A stretch of DNA of 19,550 nt from CAYONP01 sp964405335 (GTDB taxonomy: Bacteria > Armatimonadota > UBA10988). The translations under genes were made by a program, and so were the position numbers. Under the pieces are notes generated by a model. It did no database searches, had not been told where the DNA came from, and saw nothing but the letters and a program-made list of their open reading frames with translations. Location of the stretch: contig CAYONP010000102.1 in assembly GCA_964405335.1 (NCBI GenBank), forward strand, positions 1 to 19,550, in the 5' to 3' direction. Positions 13,981-19,550 of the stretch are shown piece by piece (within the stretch, counting starts at the first letter, position 1; every line of letters begins with the position of its first letter).

Positions 13981-14193
13981 TCAGGCAAACACGTCGAGCA
14001 CCCCCGCGACCGGCGTGACGGCGGCCTCGCCGCCGGCGACCAGGGTCGCATTCACTTTGGCCAGGCGGGCAGCCTGGTCGGTCGCGCCGACGACGGCGGC
14101 GCCGATCAACGACCGCGTGACCACATCCGCGTCCTTCGGCTGCGCCGCCGGCGGCGGCAGAGCCGGCACGTGCGGGGGGATCGTGTAGACCAT
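13981..14193 (-). CDS. small hypothetical protein, 70 aa
   Basis: This frame gives 70 aa with a Pro-rich N-terminus (MVYTIPPHVPALPPP) and an Ala/Val-rich, probably helical remainder (LIGAAVVGATDQAARLAKVN), ending in LDVFA. A purine-rich GGGGATGG lies about 8 nt before the ATG. There is no convincing signal peptide or membrane span. It occupies the gap between the convergent mazG-like gene (11 nt away) and the motAB genes, on the same strand as motAB but separated from them by 222 nt with two hairpins. I recognise no family; a chance open frame in GC-rich DNA cannot be excluded. Confidence 0.5.
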   Translation of the reverse strand: MVYTIPPHVPALPPPAAQPKDADVVTRSLIGAAVVGATDQAARLAKVNATLVAGGEAAVTPVAGVLDVFA

Positions 14194-14292
14194 TGTCCAT
14201 CCCCATCGGGCGCGTGAACGACCACGCCTGATCGGGACTTACCATGCCGGCCGGCCGGGCGAGGTAACGCCGGGGGAAACGTTGGAAAAGGG

Positions 14293-14355
14293 ACCGCCGG
14301 GCCGCGCGTCGGCCTGCTGGGCTCTGCCCGCAAGCCGGCGCGCGGCGCCGGCGGT
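14293..14355. other. long imperfect hairpin in the motB / small-ORF gap
   Basis: A 16-bp stem pairs 14293-14308 with 14339-14355, interrupted only by a bulged G at 14347. The 30-nt apical part contains further pairing (14310-14313 with 14334-14337, and gggc 14319-14322 with gccc 14326-14329). This is far stronger than the other intergenic structures in the window. It could be a terminator, a processing site, part of a small RNA or a degenerate palindromic repeat. No T-tract follows on either strand. Confidence 0.5.
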
Positions 14356-14372
14356 TGTACCGGATGACCATG

Positions 14373-14400
14373 GGCAGCGACGGTGGCGCGTGTCGCTGCC
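14373..14400 (-). terminator. candidate terminator hairpin after motB
   Basis: A perfect 9-bp stem, ggcagcgac (14373-14381) with gtcgctgcc (14392-14400) and a 10-nt loop, lies 15 nt after the motB stop codon. Position suits a transcript end. There is no U-tract on the minus strand, so efficiency without a factor is doubtful. Confidence 0.4.
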
Positions 14401-14415
14401 ACCGAGTTAATCGGC

Positions 14416-15327
14416 TCAGCGAGCGGGCGCTTTAGGCCTCGGCGCAGGCAGACCGGGGACGATGATCCGCGGCCCGAGCGGTTGGGTGAGATCGGTCGCG
14501 CTCGCCGCCGCGTCGGCGCGGGTCAGTTCGTCGTAGGTCTCAATCGGATGCTGCGTGATCACGATCTCGATCCGCCGGTTGCGCGCCCAGGCGGCCGGGG
14601 TCTCGGCCGGGTCGGCGGGCACCGTGGCGGCCAGGCCGGTGGCCGCGAACTGGTGCTCGGGCATGGCGTGCCGCGCGGTAAAGTAGCGCACCACGCTGCC
14701 CGCCCGTGCGCAGCTCAGCTCCCAGTTCGAGGGATAGAGCGCGCTGTGGATCGGCCGTGAATCGGTATGGCCCTGAACCTCGATCTTGTTCGACGCCTCG
14801 CGCAAGATGGGCGAGAGCAGGTCGAGCACCTGCTTGAACTCGGGCCCCAGCTCGGCGCTGCCCGGTGCGAACGGGGTCACGCCCTGCACCAGGTCGGCCA
14901 TCTCGCTGAACGTGATCACCGTGCCTCGTGAGGTCTGTTGCGCGTCGAGCTGCTGGTCGAGGTTGTGCCGGCGGGCCAGGGCGCGCACCGCCTCGGCGGC
15001 GTTGGCCAGCCGCTGCGCCGCCGGGCTGGGCGAGCCGCCGTGGAAGCCCTGCGGCGCTACCGGCGGGGCCATCGCGTTGATGCTGTCGAGGATGCCCGCC
15101 TGGCCGATCCGCTCGTCGTCCTGGGTCGGCCCGTGGCGCGCCGCCTCGACCTTGATGGCGCGCGGGTTGAACGTCTCGGTCATCGACTGCATCAGCCCAA
15201 TCAGCTTCTGCTCTTCGATGTGGCTCATCGCGTAGAGGAGGATGAAGAAGCAGAGCAGGAGGGTGACCAAGTCGCTGAAGGTCACCATCCACTCGGGCGC
15301 GCCGCCTCCGCCGCCTTCGTCTTCCAT
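14416..15327 (-). CDS. motB: flagellar motor stator protein MotB
   Basis: A 303-aa stator subunit. After a short Glu/Gly-rich N-terminus comes PEWMVTFSDLVTLLLCFFIL (11-30): one membrane helix with Asp19 in the position of the ion-carrying aspartate. A plug/linker region follows, then an OmpA-like peptidoglycan-binding domain (about 135-262) with VQGHTDSRPI (184-193) and ARNRRIEIVI (248-257). The Pro-rich tail (280-303) is probably unstructured. The start is the ATG at 15327, with GGAGG about 9 nt upstream; an in-frame TTG five codons earlier is possible but less likely. It follows motA by 25 nt. The TM residue pattern cannot by itself decide between proton and sodium coupling. Confidence 0.96.
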   Translation of the reverse strand: MEDEGGGGGAPEWMVTFSDLVTLLLCFFILLYAMSHIEEQKLIGLMQSMTETFNPRAIKVEAARHGPTQDDERIGQAGILDSINAMAPPVAPQGFHGGSPSPAAQRLANAAEAVRALARRHNLDQQLDAQQTSRGTVITFSEMADLVQGVTPFAPGSAELGPEFKQVLDLLSPILREASNKIEVQGHTDSRPIHSALYPSNWELSCARAGSVVRYFTARHAMPEHQFAATGLAATVPADPAETPAAWARNRRIEIVITQHPIETYDELTRADAAASATDLTQPLGPRIIVPGLPAPRPKAPAR

Positions 15328-15352
15328 CCGCTCCTCCGTCAACCGCGACGAC

Positions 15353-16123
15353 TCAGTCCCCGTCGCCGAGCTGCTTGCGCATCGGCACCGGCAGGTAGGC
15401 GAGCAGCTTGTCTTCCAGGTTGCGCGGGTTCTCGCCGGCCTGGATGCCGAGCAGACCTTCGATCACCACCCGGCAGACCAGCATCTCGCGGTCGCTCGCC
15501 TCGCTCAGCTTCTTGGCCATCGGGATGAACAGGATGTTGGCCATGCACGAGCCGTAGAAGGTGGTCAGCAAGGCCACCGCCATCTTCGGGCCCAGCGTGG
15601 CCGGGTCGAGCTGCGCGAGCATGGCGACCAGGCCAATCAGGGTGCCGATCATGCCGAACGCCGGCGACATCGAGGCGCAGAATTCGAGCATGCCGCGGGC
15701 CGAGCTGTGCCGCCGGCGCTTGCACTCCAGGTCAGCTTCGAGCACCACCCGGGTCATCTCCGGGTCGGTGCCGTCGACCACGAACTGGGCGCCCTTGGCC
15801 AGAAACGGGTCCTCGACGTCGGCGATCTGTGCATCGAGCGCGAGCAGGCCCTCGCGGCGGACCACCGCGCACATCTCGGTCAGCTTGCGGATCGTCGCCA
15901 GGGTGTCGAACTTCTGGGCGAACAGCACCTTGCGGATGATGCCGAGCAGCTCCATCACCCGCGGCATCGGATAGGCGACGAACAGCGCCATCACCGTGCC
16001 GCCGATGACAATCACCATCGACGGCGGGTCGATGTACGAGACCAACGACGCGCCGCCGAGGATGATGCCGACGACAATCAGCGCCGCCGCACCGCCGACA
16101 CCGATGAGAGTCGCGATGTCCAT
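15353..16123 (-). CDS. motA: flagellar motor stator protein MotA
   Basis: A 256-aa protein with the four membrane helices of MotA: about 5-24, 34-52, 150-171 and 181-204. Between helices 2 and 3 is the cytoplasmic loop that contacts FliG (FDTLATIRKLTEMCAVVRREG). Helix 3 contains SMSPAFGMIGTLIGLVAML (151-169), and helix 4 starts AVALLTTFYGSCMANILF, both highly characteristic of the MotA/PomA family. With MotB it forms the ion channel that drives flagellar rotation. The ATG at 16123 follows a GGGTGG element and a sigma28-like promoter. No other flagellar gene is in the window. Confidence 0.96.
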   Translation of the reverse strand: MDIATLIGVGGAAALIVVGIILGGASLVSYIDPPSMVIVIGGTVMALFVAYPMPRVMELLGIIRKVLFAQKFDTLATIRKLTEMCAVVRREGLLALDAQIADVEDPFLAKGAQFVVDGTDPEMTRVVLEADLECKRRRHSSARGMLEFCASMSPAFGMIGTLIGLVAMLAQLDPATLGPKMAVALLTTFYGSCMANILFIPMAKKLSEASDREMLVCRVVIEGLLGIQAGENPRNLEDKLLAYLPVPMRKQLGDGD

Positions 16124-16156
16124 AGACCACCCGCAAGCCGGCAGAAGCCTGGAGTC

Positions 16157-16184
16157 AAATCGGCCCGCGGCACGAGGTGCTTAA
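16157..16184 (-). promoter_or_regulatory. putative sigma28 (FliA)-type promoter of motAB
   Basis: On the minus strand TTAAGCAC (16184-16177) and GCCGATTT (16164-16157) are separated by 12 nt. The FliA consensus is TAAAGTTT-N11-GCCGATAA; the -10 matches 6 of 8 and the -35 core TTAAG 4 of 5, with spacing one longer than ideal. The predicted start would be about 27 nt before the motA ATG. Class 3 motility genes such as motAB are the usual FliA targets, which makes the match credible. Confidence 0.55.
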
Positions 16185-16223
16185 GCCGGCGAGGCCAATC
16201 GGGGGCCCGGAATCAGCGTCGCC

Positions 16224-17369
16224 ATGCGGATCCTCGTCGCACCCGATTCGTTCAAGGACTGCGCCCCGGCCGGCGCCGTCGCCGACGCCCTCGCCGCCGG
16301 ACTGCGCCGTGGCTGGCCCAACCTCTCGGTGACCACGCTGCCGCTGGCCGACGGCGGCGAGGGAACGGTCGCCGCGCTGGTCGCCGCCACCGGCGGCCGG
16401 TTCGCCTCGGCCGCGGTCACCGGCCCGCGCGGCGAGCCGGTCAGCGCCCGCTACGGCTGGCTCGGCGACGGCACCACGGCGGTGATCGAGATGTCCGCCG
16501 CCAGCGGGCTGGAGCTGCTGCCGCCGGCGCTCCGTGACCCGCGGGTGACCACCACGCGGGGCACCGGCGAGCTGCTCCGGCACGCCCTCGACCAGGGCGC
16601 CACCCGGCTGCTCGTCGGCATCGGCGGCAGCGCCACCAACGACGGTGGTGCCGGCCTGGCCCAGGCGCTCGGCGCCCGGCTGGTCGACGACGACGGCCAG
16701 GACCTCGGCCCCGGCGGTGCCGAACTGGCCCGGCTGGCCCGGATCGATGTCGACGGCCTCGAGCCGCGGCTGGCTAGGACCAGGATTCGGGTCGCCTGCG
16801 ACGTCGACAACCCGCTCTGCGGCGAGCGTGGCGCCAGCGCGATCTACGGCCCGCAGAAGGGCGCAACGCCGGCGGTGGTGGCTGAACTCGACGCGGCGCT
16901 GGCCCACTACGCCGAAGTGATCCGGCGCGACCTGGGCCGCGACATCCGTTACCTGCCGGGCGCCGGCGCGGCGGGCGGGCTGGGCGGCGGGCTCGTCGCC
17001 GTCTGCTACGCCGAACTGGCGCGCGGGATCGAGATGGTGCTCGATGCGGTCGAGTTCGACGCGCGGCTGGCCGACTGCGACCTGGTGATCACCGGCGAGG
17101 GCCGACTCGATGCCTCGACGCTGCACGGCAAGACGGTCCTGGGCGTGGTGCGCCGCGCCGCCATTGCCGGGGTGCCCGTGATTGCCGTCGCCGGCGGACT
17201 GGTCGGTGATGCGGCGGCGTTCCACCAGGTCGGCCTGTCCGCGACGGTGCCGCTGCCGAGCGGGCCGATGCCGCTCGAGGAGGCGCTCGCCCGTGGGCGG
17301 GAGCTGCTCGCAGCCGCCGGCGAGCGGGTCGCGCGCCTGCTCCGGCTGGGCGCCTCGGACGCCGCCTAG
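16224..17369 (+). CDS. glxK: glycerate 2-kinase (GlxK/GarK family)
   Basis: A 381-aa glycerate kinase type I that phosphorylates D-glycerate to 2-phosphoglycerate, linking glyoxylate, glucarate or serine breakdown to glycolysis. Family motifs are clear: VAPDSFKDC (5-13), LADGGEGT (41-48), GIGGSATNDGGAGLAQALG (132-150), ACDVDNPLCGERGASAIYGPQKGA (191-214, split by the consensus), PGAGAAGGLGGGL (245-257) and DLVITGEGRLD. Length is normal. The ATG at 16224 lacks a strong Shine-Dalgarno. It is divergent from motA (100 nt gap) and convergent with the beta-propeller gene, whose stop codon overlaps its own. Confidence 0.95.
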   Translation: MRILVAPDSFKDCAPAGAVADALAAGLRRGWPNLSVTTLPLADGGEGTVAALVAATGGRFASAAVTGPRGEPVSARYGWLGDGTTAVIEMSAASGLELLPPALRDPRVTTTRGTGELLRHALDQGATRLLVGIGGSATNDGGAGLAQALGARLVDDDGQDLGPGGAELARLARIDVDGLEPRLARTRIRVACDVDNPLCGERGASAIYGPQKGATPAVVAELDAALAHYAEVIRRDLGRDIRYLPGAGAAGGLGGGLVAVCYAELARGIEMVLDAVEFDARLADCDLVITGEGRLDASTLHGKTVLGVVRRAAIAGVPVIAVAGGLVGDAAAFHQVGLSATVPLPSGPMPLEEALARGRELLAAAGERVARLLRLGASDAA

Positions 17370-18304
17370 CCCTCGGCCACACGCAGCTCGTGCGCGCCGT
17401 CGGGCCGCGTCACTTCGTGGTAGAACAGCCGCCGGCCGTCCACCTCGACACAGTCGACATAGCGCACCGAGCCGCTGCCGCGCGGGACCGTGATCGCCGG
17501 TCCGTCGCGGCTGACTCGCTCGTAGCTGAGCAGGTCACGGGTCACGGCCAGACCGCAACGCTCCTCGTAGTTCTCGGCCACACTGGCGCTACCGTCATAG
17601 AGCGCCAGCCAGCGGTCGCCGTCGCGGAGCAGGCAGTTGACCCGGAAGCAGTAGCGGTCCCATCGGCCCCGCGCCGCATCGGTGACGCCGAGCCAGGTGA
17701 AGCTCCGGCCGTCGTCGCTGACCGCCAGCCCGGTCGACGAGACCGTTAGGCCGGTGTTGAAGATGTCGCCGGTGGCGTGCTGTTCGGCCTCGCGCTCAGG
17801 CGGCAGGTCGAGCCGTAGGGCGATGCTGGCGAGCAGGTAGATCCGGCCGTCGTGCTCGAACGGATAGGGGTCCTTCACCCCCTCGATGCCTTGCAGGTCG
17901 TCGGCGACCAGCAGCTTGCGTCGCCGCGCTGGATCGAGCGTCTCGGGCGATGCCGCCTCGACCAGGTCGATTTGCCACTGACCGGTGTCGGGGTCGACGT
18001 AGCTGAGGTACCAGCACCAGCCCGCGGCGTCACGCCGGATCGCGCAGCGTTCGATGCTCTGCGAGCCGAGCTGCTCTTTGCGGCAGGCGGTGACCTCGGT
18101 GAAGGTGAGTCCGTCGTCGCTAACCGCCAGGCAGGTGATGCCGCCGCGCTGCGGCCGCGGCCCGCGCAGGCGATAGGTGAGCCAGACGTGGCCGTCGGCC
18201 GGGTCGCGGTAGACGCCCGGCGCGCCGGCCCAGTAACCGGGTCCGTCCCCGGCCGGCGGGCGGACAAGGCGCGCGGTGGCGGGATCGAACAGCGGCGCGG
18301 TCAT
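17366..18304 (-). CDS. five-bladed beta-propeller protein, glycosidase-like (GH43/GH32/GH130-like)
   Basis: A 312-aa protein with recurring blade motifs 'D-G-x-x-(W/Y)-L-x-(Y/A)-S' : HVWLTYRLRG (39-48), WCWYLSYVDPDTG (96-108), KDPYPFEHDGRIYLLAS (144-160), RWLALYDGSA (231-240) and RRLFYHEVTR (291-300). AVSDDGLTFTEV (60-71) and AVSDDGRSFTWLG (194-206) are also blade-type repeats. Such patterns are typical of GH43, GH32, GH68 and GH130 propeller enzymes and of related uncharacterised proteins. Candidate acidic catalytic residues include Asp145 and Glu87, but I cannot assign them. It starts at the ATG at 18304 with GGAGG 5 nt upstream. No signal peptide is seen, so it should be cytoplasmic. It may process an oligosaccharide, perhaps one desulfated by enzymes such as the sulfatase; that link is speculative. 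Confidence 0.8.
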   Translation of the reverse strand: MTAPLFDPATARLVRPPAGDGPGYWAGAPGVYRDPADGHVWLTYRLRGPRPQRGGITCLAVSDDGLTFTEVTACRKEQLGSQSIERCAIRRDAAGWCWYLSYVDPDTGQWQIDLVEAASPETLDPARRRKLLVADDLQGIEGVKDPYPFEHDGRIYLLASIALRLDLPPEREAEQHATGDIFNTGLTVSSTGLAVSDDGRSFTWLGVTDAARGRWDRYCFRVNCLLRDGDRWLALYDGSASVAENYEERCGLAVTRDLLSYERVSRDGPAITVPRGSGSVRYVDCVEVDGRRLFYHEVTRPDGAHELRVAEG

Positions 18305-18324
18305 GGCGGCCTCCGCGGCCCGGC

Positions 18325-18333
18325 ATGGTAGCA
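18325..18333 (-). promoter_or_regulatory. putative extended -10 promoter of the beta-propeller gene
   Basis: The minus strand reads TGC-TACCAT, an extended -10 of the same form as those at 8126 and 11942. Transcription would start about 13 nt before the ATG at 18304, just enough leader to carry the GGAGG ribosome site at 18310-18314. The rest of 18334-18505 shows nothing I can identify. Confidence 0.4.
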
Positions 18334-18505
18334 CAAGGTGGCGGGCAGGCCTCGCGGCCGAATGACGGGACCAAGGTAAAGAGATGGCCCCGACTCGTCG
18401 ATCTAGGAGTAGCACCGCGACGCGGGCAGGGCGTCGGGGTGCCGGTGGTTGCGGTCGCGACGTTTCGGCCGCGGGCGACTCGAACGGTGTGCCGGCGTGC
18501 CTGGC

Positions 18506-18688
18506 TCAGTCGGCGACCGGCTCGTCGGGATGCGAGTCGTCGTCGAGGACGGCGAATTTGGCGGCTTCCGGGTCGCGGTACTGGCCGGCCCGCAGGCTGG
18601 CGACCGCCCAGGCGGTGCCCGCGACGGCGAAGATCATGGCGATGACGAAGATCGGGATCCAGGTAGCCAGCGGTAGGTCGTGCAACAT
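18506..18688 (-). CDS. small single-span membrane protein, CcoS-like
   Basis: A 60-aa protein: short N-terminus, one membrane helix (about 11-31, IPIFVIAMIFAVAGTAWAVA) and an acidic tail. The sequence after the helix, AGQYRDPEAAKFAVLDDD, resembles the WAxxxGQFDDLEGPAxRILFDD region of CcoS, the small assembly factor of cbb3-type cytochrome oxidase. The match is partial, and no cox, cco or copper-ATPase gene is in the window, so it could equally be another small respiratory subunit. It is divergent from the membrane/coiled-coil gene, with a 99-nt gap holding a sigma54-like site. No strong Shine-Dalgarno precedes the ATG. Confidence 0.65.
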   Translation of the reverse strand: MLHDLPLATWIPIFVIAMIFAVAGTAWAVASLRAGQYRDPEAAKFAVLDDDSHPDEPVAD

Positions 18689-18711
18689 GGTTGGAGTTCT
18701 GGCTCGCGGTG

Positions 18712-18728
18712 TGGCAAGAATGATGCCA
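18712..18728. promoter_or_regulatory. palindromic sigma54-like -24/-12 site or operator
   Basis: TGGCA (18712-18716) and TGCCA (18724-18728) form an inverted repeat with a 7-nt spacer. On both strands it reads GG-N10-GC, the core spacing of sigma54 promoters. On the minus strand the -12 half is TTGC and lies about 25 nt upstream of the CcoS-like ATG, where a sigma54 promoter would be expected. It may equally be a regulator-binding palindrome or chance. Confidence 0.35.
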
Positions 18729-18787
18729 TCTGAGGGGGCGGCTGACAAGCCCGGCCCCGCCGCCGTCGGCGGGTGTGGGAGCGGCGC

Positions 18788-19537
18788 ATGAACGGCACCT
18801 TGCCGGCGCTCTTCTTCGTGACCCTCGGCGCGGCGCCCGGCGCCGGGTTCCTGCTCGCCAGCTATGTGCTGTGGCAGAAACGCGCCGTGGTCGAGTCGCA
18901 CCAGTGGCGCATGGCCGAGCGCTTCGGCTACCTCTACCTCGGCGCCTATGCCCTGGTCGGCATCTGGATCACCGGACAGGAGGCCTACGCCGAGTACGAC
19001 CGCGCCTTCATCGCGCTCGGCTGGATTGCCGCCCCGGTGCTGACCAGTGTGCTCGGCATCGTGCTCTTTGCCAGCCGCCAGCGGCTCGCCGGCGAGCGCT
19101 GGCCGACCTGCCGCCAGATGCTCGAGCGCAGCCACGAGAACCGCGACGGCGTGCGCTCGGCCGCGGTCGGGCTGTCGAACGACCTCAACCGCGCGCTGGT
19201 CATCCTCGAACGCGCCCGCCAGGGCGCCGTCGGCGAATGGTGGGACACCGAGCGCGGGCGAATCGAGAAGGTGGTCGAACGCCTCCGCGGACAGTTACGC
19301 ATCGTCCGCGGGCTCGAAGAGCGCTACTCGACCCACCTCATCCGCCTCAACGAGTCGCTGCGCGACGAGGGCTTCTCACGCCTGCCCCTGGCCGAGGAGT
19401 ATGAGCGCAAGCTCGGCCGCCTGCAGCAGGTGCAGCACGACATCGACCGGGAGTTCGGCCGGCTCATGGACGCCGCGGTCACCGCCCGCGCCGAGCTCGA
19501 CCGCTCCTCGCGAGGGACCGTGTTCCAGCGCGCGTGA
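18788..19537 (+). CDS. membrane protein with C-terminal coiled coil, unknown function
   Basis: A 249-aa protein with three likely membrane spans (about 7-29, 46-64 and 76-96) and a long cytoplasmic region. From about 110 to 240 the sequence is rich in Arg, Glu and Leu in heptad-like spacing (EKVVERLRGQLRIVRGLEER, EEYERKLGRLQQVQ), predicting a helical coiled coil. The start is the ATG at 18788 with GGGAG upstream; the frame runs five codons further back without a better signal. I recognise no family. The plan resembles proteins that sense or transmit from the membrane, but no histidine-kinase or HAMP motif is visible. It may share regulation with the divergent CcoS-like gene. Confidence 0.7.
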   Translation: MNGTLPALFFVTLGAAPGAGFLLASYVLWQKRAVVESHQWRMAERFGYLYLGAYALVGIWITGQEAYAEYDRAFIALGWIAAPVLTSVLGIVLFASRQRLAGERWPTCRQMLERSHENRDGVRSAAVGLSNDLNRALVILERARQGAVGEWWDTERGRIEKVVERLRGQLRIVRGLEERYSTHLIRLNESLRDEGFSRLPLAEEYERKLGRLQQVQHDIDREFGRLMDAAVTARAELDRSSRGTVFQRA

Positions 19538-19550
19538 GCGGCCGGGCGCC

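Noticed and set aside
14240..14355. c-di-GMP (GEMM) riboswitch, prompted by GGGGGAAAC and GGGACC near the motility genes
   Set aside because: The conserved GGGACGCAAAGCC segment and the tetraloop receptor are missing, and on that strand no gene follows downstream.
15242..16537. 431-codon plus-strand frame opposite motA and into the glycerate kinase
   Set aside because: It spans two well-supported genes in other frames and is His/Arg-rich low complexity.
18305..18505. Short reading frames in the 201-nt gap after the propeller gene start
   Set aside because: They are Arg-rich with no ribosome site or conservation signal that I can see.

Overview
The window is a dense, very GC-rich (about 70% by eye) bacterial chromosome segment with short or overlapping gene junctions. 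There are no rRNA or tRNA genes, CRISPR arrays, transposases or phage genes. MotA/MotB, an HtrA protease, a predicted lipoprotein and a PEGA-domain protein indicate a motile bacterium with a Gram-negative type envelope. A Cys-type sulfatase, a beta-propeller protein resembling glycosidases, and a double-palindrome intergenic element of the 'cactggcgg...ccgccagtg' kind would fit Planctomycetota or a related group. That placement is inference; no marker gene proves it.

Layout, left to right. (1) 108-2272 (+): a near-consensus sigma70 promoter, a structured leader of about 140 nt and a secreted three-repeat PEGA protein. (2) 2296-8118 (-): an apparent operon, in transcription order a small membrane protein, ribD, ribE, a palindromic element that duplicates the end of ribE, ribBA, ribH, an htrA-type protease and a lipoprotein of unknown function. 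Together the four rib genes cover the dedicated enzymes from GTP and ribulose 5-phosphate to riboflavin, apart from the poorly conserved dephosphorylation step. (3) 8162-11896 (-): a sulfatase, a PduO-type cobalamin adenosyltransferase, then a two-gene cassette of an OLD/RecF-like ATPase and a DUF4276-like protein. The cassette overlaps by 4 nt and is visibly lower in GC; it is the best candidate for an unusual system, probably anti-phage defence. (4) 11959-13969 (+): a GT-C type membrane glycosyltransferase and a MazG-like pyrophosphohydrolase. (5) 13981-16123 (-): motA and motB behind a sigma28-like promoter, a region with two strong hairpins, and a 70-aa unknown gene. (6) 16224-18304: glycerate 2-kinase (+) convergent with a beta-propeller protein (-); their stop codons share CTAG. 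(7) 18506-19537: a 60-aa CcoS-like protein (-) divergent from a membrane/coiled-coil protein of unknown function (+), with a palindromic sigma54-like site between them.

Most junctions are 1-25 nt gaps or 1-11 nt overlaps, so translational coupling is likely throughout. No gap without a gene exceeds 300 nt. The longest are 1-280 (promoter and leader), 14194-14415 (hairpins) and 18305-18505 (one weak promoter, otherwise nothing I can identify). All names come from reading motifs without database searches.
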